NCBI RefSeq assembly: GCF_000936425.1
Contig: NZ_AVFK01000041.1
Span: forward strand, 1 to 55,333
Direction: 5' to 3'
DNA length: 55,333 bases
Source: Skermanella aerolata KACC 11604
GTDB taxonomy: Bacteria > Pseudomonadota > Alphaproteobacteria > Azospirillales > Azospirillaceae
A model generated the notes under the pieces. It saw only the letters and a list, made by a program, of their open reading frames with translations. It was not told the DNA's origin and ran no database searches. Position 1 is the stretch's first letter; every line of letters starts with the position of its first letter. Below are positions 1-9,231 of the stretch, piece by piece. The translations under genes and the position numbers were made by a program.

Positions 1-2
1 CC

Positions 3-215
3 AGCGCGCTTCAGTTCGCGATCTCGGTGATCGGCGTCGTCGTCTTCACTGGCCTGACCGCCTACGACACCCAGAACATCAAGGAATCCTACGCCGAGCA
101 CTTCGGTCATGACACCATCACCAAGATGGCCATCATGGGCGCGCTCAGCCTCTACCTCAACTTCATCAACCTCTTCCAGATGCTGCTCCAGCTTACAGGA
201 CAGCGCGAGGAGTAA
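3..215 (+). CDS. Bax inhibitor-1/YccA family membrane protein, C-terminal end (partial)
   Basis: Only the last 70 or so codons are present; the gene begins before the window. The visible protein has two hydrophobic segments separated by the motif LTAYDTQNIK. That motif is characteristic of the BI-1/YccA (TMBIM) family, whose acidic residues near this point are linked to calcium leak and pH sensing. The frame is open from base 3 and ends at TAA 213-215. Family members are inner-membrane proteins of about 230-250 residues with seven membrane segments, so about one third is visible. The DUF2076 gene starts 54 bases downstream on the same strand and could be co-transcribed. Confidence 0.85.
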   Translation, partial: SALQFAISVIGVVVFTGLTAYDTQNIKESYAEHFGHDTITKMAIMGALSLYLNFINLFQMLLQLTGQREE

Positions 216-269
216 CGGCAGGGACAACACTGCCGGCCCCTTCAACACGTCTTGCACAGAGAGAAGACA

Positions 270-878
270 ATGGACCAGAACGAGCGCCAGATCATCGACG
301 AGCTTTTCGGCAAACTGCGTCAGGCGGAGGCCCAGTCGGGTCCCCGCGACGCGCAGGCCGAGGGTTTCATCCGCGAGCAGGTCGCCCGTCAGCCGGCGGC
401 GCCCTATCTGATGGCCCAGGCCATCGTCATCCAGGAGCAGGCACTGGCCCAGTCCCAGGCCCGCATCCAGCAGCTTGAGGAGCAGATCCGCAGCCGTCCC
501 GCGGCATCGTCGGGTGGTGGCGGGCTGTTCGGAAGCCTGTTCGGCGGCGGTGCGCAGCAGCGCCAGCCGGCACCTCCGCCGTCGAACTCTCCCTGGGGCA
601 ACCAGGGCGGTCAGCAGCAGCAGGTCGGCGACCCGCGCGTGGCGCAGTATGCCAATCCGCAGTACCAGCAGCGTCAGGGTGGCGGCTTCATGGCCGGCGC
701 CATGCAGACGGCCATGGGCGTCGCGGGCGGCATGCTGATCGGCAGCGCACTCGGCAGCATGTTCTCGGGCGGCGAGGCGATGGCGGAAGATGCCGTCGGC
801 GCCGTGGAGGAGCAGCTTCCGGAGGAGATGCCGGTCGATGAGGGCGGCGATTTCTTCGGCGGTGACGAGGAATTCTGA
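270..878 (+). CDS. DUF2076 domain-containing protein
   Basis: A 202-residue protein. Residues 1-80 form the helical DUF2076 N-terminus (MDQNERQIIDELF, then PAAPYLMAQAIVIQEQAL and a short coiled coil). A Gly/Gln/Pro-rich low-complexity linker follows, then a Gly/Ala/Met-rich hydrophobic segment (GGFMAGAMQTAMGVAGGMLIG) and an acidic tail. The family is often labelled a periplasmic ligand-binding sensor, but no function is firmly known. The ATG at 270 is preferred over the in-frame one at 252 because GAGAGAAG lies just upstream. A strong bidirectional hairpin follows the stop. Confidence 0.85.
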   Translation: MDQNERQIIDELFGKLRQAEAQSGPRDAQAEGFIREQVARQPAAPYLMAQAIVIQEQALAQSQARIQQLEEQIRSRPAASSGGGGLFGSLFGGGAQQRQPAPPPSNSPWGNQGGQQQQVGDPRVAQYANPQYQQRQGGGFMAGAMQTAMGVAGGMLIGSALGSMFSGGEAMAEDAVGAVEEQLPEEMPVDEGGDFFGGDEEF

Positions 879-919
879 TCCCTTCGCTCATAGCTGCTTA
901 GCTGAGAGCGGACAGTAAG

Positions 920-954
920 CCGGGGGGTGCGGACGTAATGTCCGCACCCCCCGG
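920..954. terminator. Perfect 15-bp inverted repeat between convergent genes
   Basis: The arms at 920-934 and 940-954 are perfect reverse complements, very GC-rich, with a 5-base loop (GTAAT). The hairpin lies between the DUF2076 gene (plus) and the last gene of the ABC transporter operon (minus), where a bidirectional terminator is expected. The T-run on the plus side is poor (ATTGTTT), so the strength is inferred from the stem alone. Confidence 0.75.
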
Positions 955-968
955 ATTGTTTCCGGCCG

Positions 969-1817
969 CTACGCCGCGTCCGAGCCGTGCCGCGCGCGGC
1001 GGCGCTGCATGAACAGCACGCCGCCAAGGGCCGCCAGGATCACCACGAAGGAGATCGCGGTGGTCAGCGAGCCAAGGGCATAGAGCACCGGCGTCGTGAC
1101 ATTGGTGGTCATGCCGTAGATTTCCAGCGGCAGCGTGTTGAAGCTGCCCGCCGTCATCAGCGTTCGGGCGAACTCGTCGTAGGACAGCGTGAAGCCGAAC
1201 AGGGCGATGCCGATGACGCTGGGGGCGATGATCGGCAGCACGACGAAGCGGATCGTCTGCCACGGTGTGGCGCCCAGGTCGCGCGCCGCTTCCTCGTAGG
1301 CGCGGTTGAAGCGGTTGAACACGGCGAACATGATCAGCAGGCCGAACGGCAGCGTCCATGTCAGGTGGGCGCCCAGGCCGGAACTGTACCAGTTCGGCTC
1401 CCATTCCATGATGTTGAACATCAGGCCGATGCCGAGGCTGACTAGGATCGACGGCACGATCAGGCTGGCGACCGCGATGTAGAAGATCACGCCCGACCCG
1501 AAGAACCGCCGGGGGAACGCCAGCCCGGCCGACACCGCGAACACGACTGTCACCACCATGACGATGACGCCCAGGCTGAGCGACCGGGTCAGCGCGCCGC
1601 CGAAGTCGCCAACCGCCTGCTGCTGGAACAGGTTGTGGAACCAGTGGGTCGAGACGCCGTTCATCGGGAAGGTCAGGCCGCCGTTCGGTCCCTGGAACGA
1701 CAGGATGACGATGGTCGCGATTGGTCCATACAGGAACAGCACGAACAGCCCGAAGAACGCCGCCAGCAGGTAGAAGCTGAGGGAGCGCGGCTCGCGTCTC
1801 CTCACATGTTTCGCCAT
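969..1817 (-). CDS. ABC transporter permease, PotC-like (polyamine/opine uptake family)
   Basis: A 282-residue inner-membrane permease with about six hydrophobic segments and a BPD_transp_1-type EAA loop (YEEAARDLGATPWQTIRFVVLPIIAP, about residues 175-200). The Arg/Lys-rich N-terminus precedes a first segment ending FVLFLYGPIA, as in PotC and PotI proteins. It is the last gene of a minus-strand operon. Its ATG lies 3 bases past the stop of the upstream permease, so the two are probably translationally coupled. Spermidine/putrescine-type substrates are inferred from family and gene order; related systems carry other cationic compounds. Confidence 0.9.
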   Translation of the reverse strand: MAKHVRRREPRSLSFYLLAAFFGLFVLFLYGPIATIVILSFQGPNGGLTFPMNGVSTHWFHNLFQQQAVGDFGGALTRSLSLGVIVMVVTVVFAVSAGLAFPRRFFGSGVIFYIAVASLIVPSILVSLGIGLMFNIMEWEPNWYSSGLGAHLTWTLPFGLLIMFAVFNRFNRAYEEAARDLGATPWQTIRFVVLPIIAPSVIGIALFGFTLSYDEFARTLMTAGSFNTLPLEIYGMTTNVTTPVLYALGSLTTAISFVVILAALGGVLFMQRRRARHGSDAA

Positions 1818-1820
1818 GGC

Positions 1821-2744
1821 CTACAGTTCCTTGCGGATATCGACGATGCGTAGCATCAGCGCCACCATGATCAGCACGACGCCGAGCAGCACCACCGCGT
1901 TGGCCGCCGCCGCCGGGTATTGAAGCAGCGAGATCTCGTTCGCCATCATCAGGCCGACCGACGCGCTCTGGCCGCCGCTCATCAGGCGGACGGTGATGAA
2001 GTCGCCCATGACCAGAGTCACGACGAAGATCGACCCAATGGCGATCCCCGGCTTGCTCAGGGGGATGATCACGTTGGTCAGGACTTGCCAGCCGGATGCT
2101 CCGGCATCCACCGCCGCCTCGATCAGCGACCGGTCGATCCGCATCATCGAGTTGAAGATCGGCACGACCATGAACAGCACGTAGAGGTGGACGAAGGCGA
2201 GCACGACCGAGAAGTCCGAGAACAGCAGGAATTCCAGCGGCTGATCGATCACGCCCATGGAAATCAGGGTGGAATTCAGGATGCCGTTGCGCCCGAGGAA
2301 CGGGATCCACGAGATCATGCGGATGATGTTGGAGGTCCAGAACGGGATCGTGCAGATCATGAACAGAGTGATCTGCCACGTAAGCGACTTGACGTGGAAG
2401 GCTACGAAATAGGCAACCGTGAACCCGATGCCGAGCGTCAGCGCCCAAGTCAGCGCCGCGTACTTCAAGGTGTTCAGGTAGATTCGCCACGTGACCGACG
2501 ACGTCAGCAGCTCTTCGTAATTGAGCAGGATGAAGTCGGGGATGACCCGGATGGAATCATAGTCCCAGAAACTGACCACGACGATGGTCACGATCGGGAC
2601 CAGCAGGAACACGGCGAAGGTCAGCGTGAGCGGCGCCACCTGGAGGTACGGCGCCAGTGCGTCGGTCACGCGGCCCCAGTTGAACCGCCGGGAGGGTGTA
2701 CCCTCCCGGCGTTCCGTAACGATCGTTGTGGTGCGTGCCGTCAT
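1821..2744 (-). CDS. ABC transporter permease, PotB-like
   Basis: This is the partner permease of the polyamine-type importer, 307 residues from the chosen start. Hydrophobic segments begin at LTLTFAVFLLVPIVTIVVVSF. The EAA loop is IEAAVDAGASGWQVLTNVIIPL. The ATG at 2744 overlaps the stop codon of the substrate-binding gene (ATGA), which decides this start over an in-frame one seven codons upstream. It should form a heterodimeric channel with the PotC-like permease. Confidence 0.9.
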   Translation of the reverse strand: MTARTTTIVTERREGTPSRRFNWGRVTDALAPYLQVAPLTLTFAVFLLVPIVTIVVVSFWDYDSIRVIPDFILLNYEELLTSSVTWRIYLNTLKYAALTWALTLGIGFTVAYFVAFHVKSLTWQITLFMICTIPFWTSNIIRMISWIPFLGRNGILNSTLISMGVIDQPLEFLLFSDFSVVLAFVHLYVLFMVVPIFNSMMRIDRSLIEAAVDAGASGWQVLTNVIIPLSKPGIAIGSIFVVTLVMGDFITVRLMSGGQSASVGLMMANEISLLQYPAAAANAVVLLGVVLIMVALMLRIVDIRKEL

Positions 2745-4054
2745 GCCGCGACAAACTCGTTCCACTTGCGGACCATGTAGCGGTCCTCGTCCATCACGGC
2801 GTTCCAGCAGGCGACCTTGCCCATGCGGTCATAGAACGAACCGCCGTCGCGGACGGCACCGGCCTTCTCCATCACCTTGCCCTCGGGGCTGAGGATGTCG
2901 ACGGCCGCCGGCTTGCCTTCCATCCAGAAGGCCCATTCCTCCGGGCTCATGTGCTGCTTGGCGGTGTCCAGCACGGCGCTGTAGTAGCCTTGGCGGTTGA
3001 GATAAGCGCCGACCCAGCCGGACAGGTACCAGTTGATGTATTCGTAAGCCGCTTCCAACTCCAGCCCGCTGACGTGCTTGGCGATGCCGAGACCACCGCC
3101 CCAGGCGCGGTAGCCTTCCTTGAGAGGCTGGTAGGTGCAGGCGATGCCCTTGCCGCGCACGGCGGCGACGGCGGGCGACCACATCGACTGGATCACGACT
3201 TCGCCGGACGCCATCAGGTTGACGCTCTCGTCGAAGGTCTTCCAGAAGGCGCGGAACTGGCCGGCCTTCTTGGCCTCGATCATGATGGCGATGGTCTTGT
3301 CGATCTCCGCCTTGGTCATGTTGCCCTTGTCGCCGTACTTCACCTCGCCCATGGACTCCGCGACCATGGCGGCGTCCATGATGCCGATCGACGGGATGTT
3401 GAGGATCGACGCCTTGCCCTTGAAGGCGGGATCGAGCAGGTCCTTCCATTGGGTGATCGGGCGGCCGACGAGGTCGGGCCGGATACCCAGCGTGTCGGCG
3501 TTGTAGATGGTCGGGATCAGCGTCATCCACTGGGTCTGGGACTTGGCGAACTTGACCGAATCCTTGCCCTCGACGAAGCCGACGGAATGCGGCGCAGTGC
3601 CCTGGGCGATAACCGATTCCGGCGTCAGCTTGCCGGAGACGAACAGCGGGACGATCTTGTCGAAGTTCTTGATCTTCGACACGTCCATCGGCTGCATCAC
3701 GCCGGCCGGGAAGACCTTCTTGCAGATCCAGTATTCGATATCGGCGATGTCGTAGGACTTCGGCTGGGTGACCGCCCGCTGGGAAACCGCGTCGCTGTCG
3801 AGTGCCGTCATCTGAAGGGTGAAGCCGAGGTCTTCCTTGACCTTGTCGGCCACCGCGTTGAGGTTCGACACGCCGGTACCGAACTGGCGCAGCGTCACGT
3901 TCTTGATGTTCTGCGCCCAGATCGTCGGGAAGCCGGTGATGGCGCCGCTGCCGATGGCGACGCCTGCGGCTGCGGCCGCGGTGCCCTTCAGCGCCTGACG
4001 GCGGCTGATGCCGGTAGTGGTCGCCTTGGGCGGGGTGTTCGTTTCGCTGCTCAT
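2741..4054 (-). CDS. ABC transporter substrate-binding protein, PotD/PotF-like, Tat signal
   Basis: A 437-residue periplasmic binding protein. The N-terminus has a twin-arginine signal (ISRRQALKGTAAAAAGVA), so export is likely folded through Tat. The mature part has the two-lobed type II binding-protein layout of the PotD/SBP_bac_8 group, for example YNADTLGIRPDLV and the GIAKHVSGLELEAAYEYINWYL helix. It is the second gene of the minus-strand operon ATPase, binding protein, permease, permease, and overlaps the permease start by 4 bases. The ligand is unproven. Polyamine is the default inference; an opine or choline-type ligand is possible. Confidence 0.9.
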   Translation of the reverse strand: MSSETNTPPKATTTGISRRQALKGTAAAAAGVAIGSGAITGFPTIWAQNIKNVTLRQFGTGVSNLNAVADKVKEDLGFTLQMTALDSDAVSQRAVTQPKSYDIADIEYWICKKVFPAGVMQPMDVSKIKNFDKIVPLFVSGKLTPESVIAQGTAPHSVGFVEGKDSVKFAKSQTQWMTLIPTIYNADTLGIRPDLVGRPITQWKDLLDPAFKGKASILNIPSIGIMDAAMVAESMGEVKYGDKGNMTKAEIDKTIAIMIEAKKAGQFRAFWKTFDESVNLMASGEVVIQSMWSPAVAAVRGKGIACTYQPLKEGYRAWGGGLGIAKHVSGLELEAAYEYINWYLSGWVGAYLNRQGYYSAVLDTAKQHMSPEEWAFWMEGKPAAVDILSPEGKVMEKAGAVRDGGSFYDRMGKVACWNAVMDEDRYMVRKWNEFVAA

Positions 4055-4100
4055 CTCTGAAGCCTCACTTGTTCTTGTTTGTAAGTTCTTGCCCTGCCGT

Positions 4101-5117
4101 TCACGCGGCCAGGGGATGCATGTCGTCGTCGTTCCACGCCGCGGTCACGGTGTCGCCCTCGCCGAACGGCGCCGCGAAGTAGGCCTGTTCGGTCACTGCG
4201 ACGGTGAACTCGTCCACGCCGGGCGATGCCAGCCGCAGATGCACCATCGGTCCCTGGTACTCGACCAGGCGCACTTGCCCGGCGAGGCTGTTCACTCCGT
4301 TGGTTGCGGAATTCGGCGGCAGGATGCGGATGCGGTCGGTCCGGACCGCGAACTGCTTCTCGACCCCGCCGATAGAGCGGGCCAGGACGTTGTGGCCGCC
4401 GATGAAGCGGGCCACGAATGCGTCGCGCGGGTGGTTGAAGACTTCGCGCGGGGTGCCGGCCTGGGCGATGCGGCCGTTATTCATCACGACGACCAGATCG
4501 GCCAGCGCCATCGCTTCCTCCTGACCATGGGTCACGTGGATGAAGCTGATGCCGAGCCGCCGCTGGAGGCGCTTCAGCTCTTCCCGCATCTTGACCCGCA
4601 GGAACGGATCAAGCGCCGACAGCGGCTCGTCCAGCAGCAGGGCGCTTGGGTCGGTGATCAGCGCGCGGGCAAGGGCAACGCGCTGCTGCTGCCCGCCGGA
4701 AAGCTGTGCAGGCAGGCGTTCCGCATACTTGTCCATCTGGACCAGCCGGAGCAGTTCCATCGCCTTCGCCCGCCGCTCCGGCTTGGCGACGCCCTTCAGC
4801 TTGAGGCTGAAGGCGACGTTGTCGACGCAGTTGAGATGCGGGAACAGCGCGTAGCTCTGGAACATCATGGCGGTGCCGCGCCGCGCCGGCGGCAGGTCGT
4901 TGATATGCGTGTCACCCAGCAGGATGTCGCCGTCCGAAACGGTTTCATGGCCGGCGATCATGCGCAGGGTGGAAGTCTTGCCGCAGCCGCTCGGTCCCAG
5001 GAGGCAGCAATAAGTCCCGGCCGGGATCTTGAGGTCGATCGAATCTACGGCGGTCGTGCTCCCATATAGTTTGGTAACCGCAGCGAGTTCGATATCAGCC
5101 GGTCCGGCCATCTGCAT
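4101..5117 (-). CDS. ABC transporter ATP-binding protein, PotA-like
   Basis: First gene of the importer operon. It has Walker A GPSGCGKTS, the Q-loop region MMFQSYALFPHLN, the signature LSGGQQQRVALARAL and Walker B LLLDEPLSALD, followed by a C-terminal TOBE-like regulatory domain. The length of about 338 residues suits PotA/CysA-type ATPases. The open frame extends to 5255, but that stretch (MRIKKLGVLLPD...) is unlike the family. An AUG at 5117 (or 5111) preceded by GGAG is preferred. A divergent gene begins at 5311, so the intervening 190 bases probably hold both promoters. Confidence 0.9.
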   Translation of the reverse strand: MQMAGPADIELAAVTKLYGSTTAVDSIDLKIPAGTYCCLLGPSGCGKTSTLRMIAGHETVSDGDILLGDTHINDLPPARRGTAMMFQSYALFPHLNCVDNVAFSLKLKGVAKPERRAKAMELLRLVQMDKYAERLPAQLSGGQQQRVALARALITDPSALLLDEPLSALDPFLRVKMREELKRLQRRLGISFIHVTHGQEEAMALADLVVVMNNGRIAQAGTPREVFNHPRDAFVARFIGGHNVLARSIGGVEKQFAVRTDRIRILPPNSATNGVNSLAGQVRLVEYQGPMVHLRLASPGVDEFTVAVTEQAYFAAPFGEGDTVTAAWNDDDMHPLAA

Positions 5118-5261
5118 TGTCTCCGTGTTCTTGCCTGTAAGAGCCTTTTTTCTCTCGTCCGCTACGTTAGCAATTTGAATGCCAAGGAGTGGCCGGCGCT
5201 GCCATAAAGGTGTATCGCGGTCGGGCAGGAGGACGCCTAGCTTCTTGATGCGCAACGTTTA

Positions 5262-5281
5262 TGCAAATCTATCATTTTGCA
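5262..5281. promoter_or_regulatory. Possible operator dyad between divergent genes
   Basis: TGCAAA at 5262-5267 and TTTGCA at 5276-5281 form a 6-bp inverted repeat with an 8-base spacer. It lies in an unusually AT-rich patch between the start of the transporter operon and the phosphorylase-like gene. The position fits a regulator site for either gene. The dyad is short and could be chance. Confidence 0.35.
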
Positions 5282-5310
5282 CAAAGTATATGCAGAAGAG
5301 GAATGGTTGT

Positions 5311-5937
5311 ATGCCTATCGGTGAAATCGAGCGGCCGGGCATAGTCGTGGGCATGGAGGCAGAGGCACGCATCGCGCGTCAGTCTGGGTATGCGGTCGCG
5401 ACGCTGGGCGGCGCGGAGCAGTTGCTAGCGGCAGGGGCCGGCGGGCTGATCAGCTTCGGCATTGCCGGCGGGCTGGCGCCTGGACTGAAGCCGGGGAGGC
5501 TCGTGGTCGCGACCGAGGTCGTCGCGGCGGACGGCCGCCGCTATCCGGCTTTTGCCCTCACACTCGGCGCACGCGGAGAGCCGGAACCGGTCAGGGCACC
5601 GATCTACGGCGCTGGAGCTATCGTATCCCGATCCATCGACAAGCAGGCCCTATACAAAGGAGCGGGTGCCGTTGCGGTCGATCTGGAAAGCGCCGCGGTA
5701 GCGCGGCTCTGTGCGGATGCCGGAGTGGCGATGGCCGTCATCCGGGCGATCGGCGATCCGGCGGATCGCGATCTTCCTCCGGCGGCGCTTGTCGGTCTGA
5801 AGCCAAACGGGCAGGTAGATATCGCGGCAGTCCTGCGCAGCGTGTTCGGGTCTCCCGGCCAGATCCCGGCGCTGCTACGGGTTGCCCTGGATACCCGCCA
5901 TGCCCTCGCGGCACTTCGGCATGCCCTCGCTTCCTGA
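5311..5937 (+). CDS. Phosphorylase-superfamily protein (HpnG/MTA-SAH nucleosidase-like)
   Basis: A 208-residue protein of the PNP/UDP phosphorylase fold. It has an N-terminal strand IVVGMEAEARIA, a Gly-rich ISFGIAGGLAPGLKPGRLVV (counterpart of the family's SIGTAGG loop), VDLESAAVARLCADAGV and AVIRAIGDPADRDLPP, the last carrying the Asp used to protonate the base. This pattern matches the hopanoid-associated phosphorylase HpnG, which removes adenine from adenosyl hopane. No other hopanoid gene is visible here, so a general nucleosidase role is equally possible. The ATG at 5311 is chosen because AGAGGA lies about 10 bases upstream and homology starts there. Confidence 0.7.
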   Translation: MPIGEIERPGIVVGMEAEARIARQSGYAVATLGGAEQLLAAGAGGLISFGIAGGLAPGLKPGRLVVATEVVAADGRRYPAFALTLGARGEPEPVRAPIYGAGAIVSRSIDKQALYKGAGAVAVDLESAAVARLCADAGVAMAVIRAIGDPADRDLPPAALVGLKPNGQVDIAAVLRSVFGSPGQIPALLRVALDTRHALAALRHALAS

Positions 5938-5948
5938 TCGGCTGCCGG

Positions 5949-6734
5949 TCAGGTCTCGGTTGCCGAAACGAGGTTCATCACGACGCTGACCCATTCCAGG
6001 TCGACCTGGATGCGGACCGGCACCGGCGGCTCGCCTGCAAGCGGCTTCGCGAACCACGCGGTCGCTGTCCGGTCAACGCCGTAGCGGAAGAAGTCTTCCT
6101 CGTCCTGGTCGCGTTCGAAGCCGGCGACCGGACGAAGGAGGATCGTGCATTTTTCGGCGGCGCCCGCATGCATGTTGCGCGAGGATTTCTGAAGCGTGTC
6201 GGTCCCATTCGACGTCACGATCACGTCGTAGCGGCGGCGGCCGTCGAATACCGGGAAGGTGCCGGCACAGCCGGACGTGCCGCCGGTCGCGATGACGCCG
6301 ACCATGGCGCTGACAGGATCGAGCGTTCCGGGCCGGAACTCCGGCGCCACGGCGCTGGCGGAGAGTTCCGACTGCGGCGGCTCCGCCGTAACCGAAACGT
6401 TGCCGGCGTTGTCGTAGTCCATATTGAGCGCACGCTTACGTTTGCGCTGGCTGCGGAAGGATCTGAACTCCTCCGGAGCGACATGGACCCCGTTCTCGAC
6501 CCTCCCTCCCGCCGACGCCGTATACGACCAGCGCGACAGGAGATCGACCAAACGGCCGCCCTTCGCCACCACCCCGGCGGCATAGCGGTCGCGCTGAAGG
6601 TCCAGCTTCATCTCCCCGCTGACGAGGAACAGCCCGCCCGCATAGATATCGTAGTCCAGTTTCATGGCTTGGGCCTGAACGGGCGACACGATGAGGAGAG
6701 CTATGGCGGTCGTGATGAGTCGAAGGGAAGACAT
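5949..6734 (-). CDS. DUF3108 domain-containing exported protein
   Basis: A 261-residue protein with a clear Sec signal peptide (LRLITTAIALLIVSPVQAQA). The DUF3108 pattern follows: YDIYAGGLFLVSGEMKLDL, then GRLVDLLSRWSYTASAGG and a region of beta strands. DUF3108 proteins are periplasmic and have an uncertain role; a lipid- or envelope-related beta-barrel-like fold has been proposed. It ends 11 bases from the convergent phosphorylase-like gene. Confidence 0.85.
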   Translation of the reverse strand: MSSLRLITTAIALLIVSPVQAQAMKLDYDIYAGGLFLVSGEMKLDLQRDRYAAGVVAKGGRLVDLLSRWSYTASAGGRVENGVHVAPEEFRSFRSQRKRKRALNMDYDNAGNVSVTAEPPQSELSASAVAPEFRPGTLDPVSAMVGVIATGGTSGCAGTFPVFDGRRRYDVIVTSNGTDTLQKSSRNMHAGAAEKCTILLRPVAGFERDQDEEDFFRYGVDRTATAWFAKPLAGEPPVPVRIQVDLEWVSVVMNLVSATET

Positions 6735-6859
6735 TGCTGCTGCCGGACCATTGAGACTGCGGATGGAGGATCGTCCGCAGTCTCAACAATCGGCATGGCA
6801 ATACGGTGGCAGCGCCCGCCGGATCGAGCCCTAAATCCGCCTCTTCTACGATCCCGCCG

Positions 6860-9028
6860 TCAGTGCTTGCCGGTGCTCCGGGCGCTGCCGCGCCCCGACA
6901 GGCTGGGATTTCTCATGAAATAGGTGTGGGCGTTGGGGGCCTCGGGGTCCTCTTCCATGCGGGTAAAGGTCCCATCGGGCTCCATGATCCAGCTTTGCGC
7001 CGTATCGCGAAGATTGGTGCCCATGATCTGCTCGACAATCTGCTCGTGGACTGTCGGGTTCTCGATCGGCACCAGCGTCTCGATCCGGCGATCCAGGTTG
7101 CGCGGCATCCAGTCGGCGGAAGAGATGAAGACTTTAGCCTTGGGGGAGGGCAGGCCGTTGCCGTCGCCGACGCACAGGATGCGGCTGTGCTCCAGGAAAC
7201 GGCCGACGATGCTCTTGACCCGGATGTTCTCCGAAAGGCCCTTCACGCCCGGCCGCAGGCAGCAGATGCCCCGGATGATCAGGTCGATCTGGACTCCGGC
7301 CTGCGACGCTTCGTACAGCTTGTCGATGATGTCGGGGTCGACCAGGGAGTTCAGCTTGACCCAGATGGCGCCCTTGCGGCCGGCGCGGGCGTGTTCGATC
7401 TCCTTGTCGATCAGTTGGACGATCTTGGGGCGGATCATCAGCGGAGCGATGGCGAGCTTTTCCAGGTGCTGCGGCTTGGCGTACCCGGTCATGTAGTTGA
7501 ACATGACCGAGGCATCCAGGCAGAGCGCCGGATCGCAGGTGAAGAACGAGAGGTCGGTGTAGACCTTTGCGGTGATCGGGTGATAGTTGCCGGTGCCGAA
7601 GTGGACATAGCTGTGCAGCCCGTCGGCTTCGCGCCGCATGACGAGCGACACCTTGGCGTGCGTCTTCAAGTCGACGAAGCCGTAGACGACATGGACGCCG
7701 GCCCGCTCCAGGTCGCGTGCCCACTGGATGTTGGCTTCCTCGTCGAAGCGGGCCTTCAGCTCGACCATGGCCGTCACCGATTTGCCGGCCTCGGCCGCCT
7801 CGATCAGTGCCGCGACGATGGGGGAGTTCTTGCTGGTCCGGTAGAGCGTCTGCTTGATCGCGACCACGGCCGGGTCGCGCGCCGCCTGGAGCAGGAACTG
7901 CACCACCACGTCGAAGCTCTCGTACGGGTGGTGGACGACGATGTCCTTGTGCCGGATCGCGGCGAAGCAGTTGCCGCCGAAATCACGGATCCGCTCGGGG
8001 AAACGGGCGGTGAAGGGCGGGAAGAGCAGGTCGGTCCGCTCGTTCAGGATAAGCTGGCGGACCTCGCCCAGTGCTATCAGCCCGTCTTGGACGAACATCT
8101 CCTCGGTCGAGACGCGCAGTTCCGACACCAGGAACTCCCGCAGGTCCTGAGACATGGCGGATTCGACCGCCAGACTGATGACGACGCCCCGGCGGCGGCG
8201 CTTCAGAGCGGTTTCGAACGTGCGGACGAGATCCTCGGACTCCTCGTCGATATCGATCTCGCTGTCGCGCAGGACGCGGAACAGCCCGTGCGCCGTCAGC
8301 TTCAGGGGCTTGGGGAAGATGCGGTCCAGAAACATCAACACGAGATGTTCGAGCTGGATGAACCGGGCCTGGGCGCCCGGCATCCGGATGAAACGGTCGA
8401 GCTGGTTCGGCAGCGGGATCATCGCGTCGAGCGGTTCCGACTTTTCCGGATCGCTCAATTGAAGGACCAGCGCCACGCCCCGGTTCGCGATGAAGGGGAA
8501 GGGATGTGCCGGATCCACCGCGATGGGAGTGAGGACCGGGAATATCTCGCGCAGGAAACGGCCTTCCGCCCAGGCGCGGTCCTCCTTGGACAGTTCCGCC
8601 GGATCGACCACCGTGATGCCGGCCTCCCGCAGTTCGCTCCGCAGGTTCTGGAAACAGCGCTGCTGTGCCTCGTTCAGCCTCGTGATCGCCTGATTGATCA
8701 GGGATAGCTGCTGTTCGGGCAGCAGGTTGTCGGGCGTGACGGTCTTGACGCCCGCACGCACCTGAGCCTTCAGGGCGGCAACCCGCACCATGATGAACTC
8801 GTCCAGGTTGCTGGCGGAGATCGACAGGAAGCGGAGGCGTTCGAGCAGCGGGTGCTTGACGTTGTTGGCTTCGCCCAAGACCCGGTCGTTGAAGGCGAGC
8901 CAGGAGATTTCACGGTTGATGAAACGCTCTGGAGTAAGGTCTGGAGAGGCTGGAACCTTCTCGTCCTGTTCCTCCGCAGCCTGCTTCGTCTTTCCCGTCT
9001 GCTTCGTGGCTTCCGCGGTCGTGCTCAT
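6860..9028 (-). CDS. ppk1: Polyphosphate kinase 1
   Basis: About 722 residues. The enzyme reversibly moves the gamma phosphate of ATP onto a growing polyphosphate chain. The N-terminal domain starts [17 protein letters not shown]. Two phospholipase-D-like lobes follow, with [12 protein letters not shown] carrying the catalytic histidine in an HxK motif and [12 protein letters not shown] carrying the second active-site histidine. [20 protein letters not shown] is also diagnostic. ATG at 9028 is chosen over 9076 because GGGAGGGGG precedes it and the upstream codons are not family-like. It is divergent from the CreA gene across a 200-base spacer. Confidence 0.96.
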   Translation of the reverse strand: MSTTAEATKQTGKTKQAAEEQDEKVPASPDLTPERFINREISWLAFNDRVLGEANNVKHPLLERLRFLSISASNLDEFIMVRVAALKAQVRAGVKTVTPDNLLPEQQLSLINQAITRLNEAQQRCFQNLRSELREAGITVVDPAELSKEDRAWAEGRFLREIFPVLTPIAVDPAHPFPFIANRGVALVLQLSDPEKSEPLDAMIPLPNQLDRFIRMPGAQARFIQLEHLVLMFLDRIFPKPLKLTAHGLFRVLRDSEIDIDEESEDLVRTFETALKRRRRGVVISLAVESAMSQDLREFLVSELRVSTEEMFVQDGLIALGEVRQLILNERTDLLFPPFTARFPERIRDFGGNCFAAIRHKDIVVHHPYESFDVVVQFLLQAARDPAVVAIKQTLYRTSKNSPIVAALIEAAEAGKSVTAMVELKARFDEEANIQWARDLERAGVHVVYGFVDLKTHAKVSLVMRREADGLHSYVHFGTGNYHPITAKVYTDLSFFTCDPALCLDASVMFNYMTGYAKPQHLEKLAIAPLMIRPKIVQLIDKEIEHARAGRKGAIWVKLNSLVDPDIIDKLYEASQAGVQIDLIIRGICCLRPGVKGLSENIRVKSIVGRFLEHSRILCVGDGNGLPSPKAKVFISSADWMPRNLDRRIETLVPIENPTVHEQIVEQIMGTNLRDTAQSWIMEPDGTFTRMEEDPEAPNAHTYFMRNPSLSGRGSARSTGKH

Positions 9029-9063
9029 CAGGTCCCCCTCCCTTTCGGCGCTTAGCGGCGCAA

Positions 9064-9092
9064 CATGCCGCAACATTCAAGGCTGCGGCATG
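9064..9092. promoter_or_regulatory. Perfect 9-bp dyad upstream of ppk1
   Basis: CATGCCGCA (9064-9072) and TGCGGCATG (9084-9092) are perfect reverse complements separated by 11 bases. The dyad is 36 bases upstream of the ppk1 start and between the divergent ppk1 and CreA genes. It could be an operator or a 5-prime-UTR hairpin of ppk1. It does not resemble a Pho box. Confidence 0.4.
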
Positions 9093-9111
9093 GAACTTTT
9101 GTTAACATTAT

Positions 9112-9140
9112 TTGACGAACCGCTTCCTGTGTCATATCGC
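9112..9140 (+). promoter_or_regulatory. Candidate sigma-70 promoter for the CreA gene
   Basis: TTGACG at 9112-9117, 17 bases, then TATCGC at 9135-9140. The -35 box is good and the -10 box weak. It points toward the CreA gene that starts about 90 bases downstream. Identified by eye only. Confidence 0.35.
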
Positions 9141-9231
9141 CCCGGCGGATGCTTGACTTAAGTACGGGAAATGCGCGTCAGTGTGCGCAAAATGCCCGAA
9201 GGTGGGTATGGCAAGTTGTCGGAGCATGAAC

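Noticed and set aside
6806-8707. A 633-residue plus-strand frame opposite ppk1
   Set aside because: It mirrors the codon pattern of ppk1 in high-GC DNA and has no family features. The same applies to 898-2490, 2726-4060, 10874-12601, 18784-20484 and 30944-32596.
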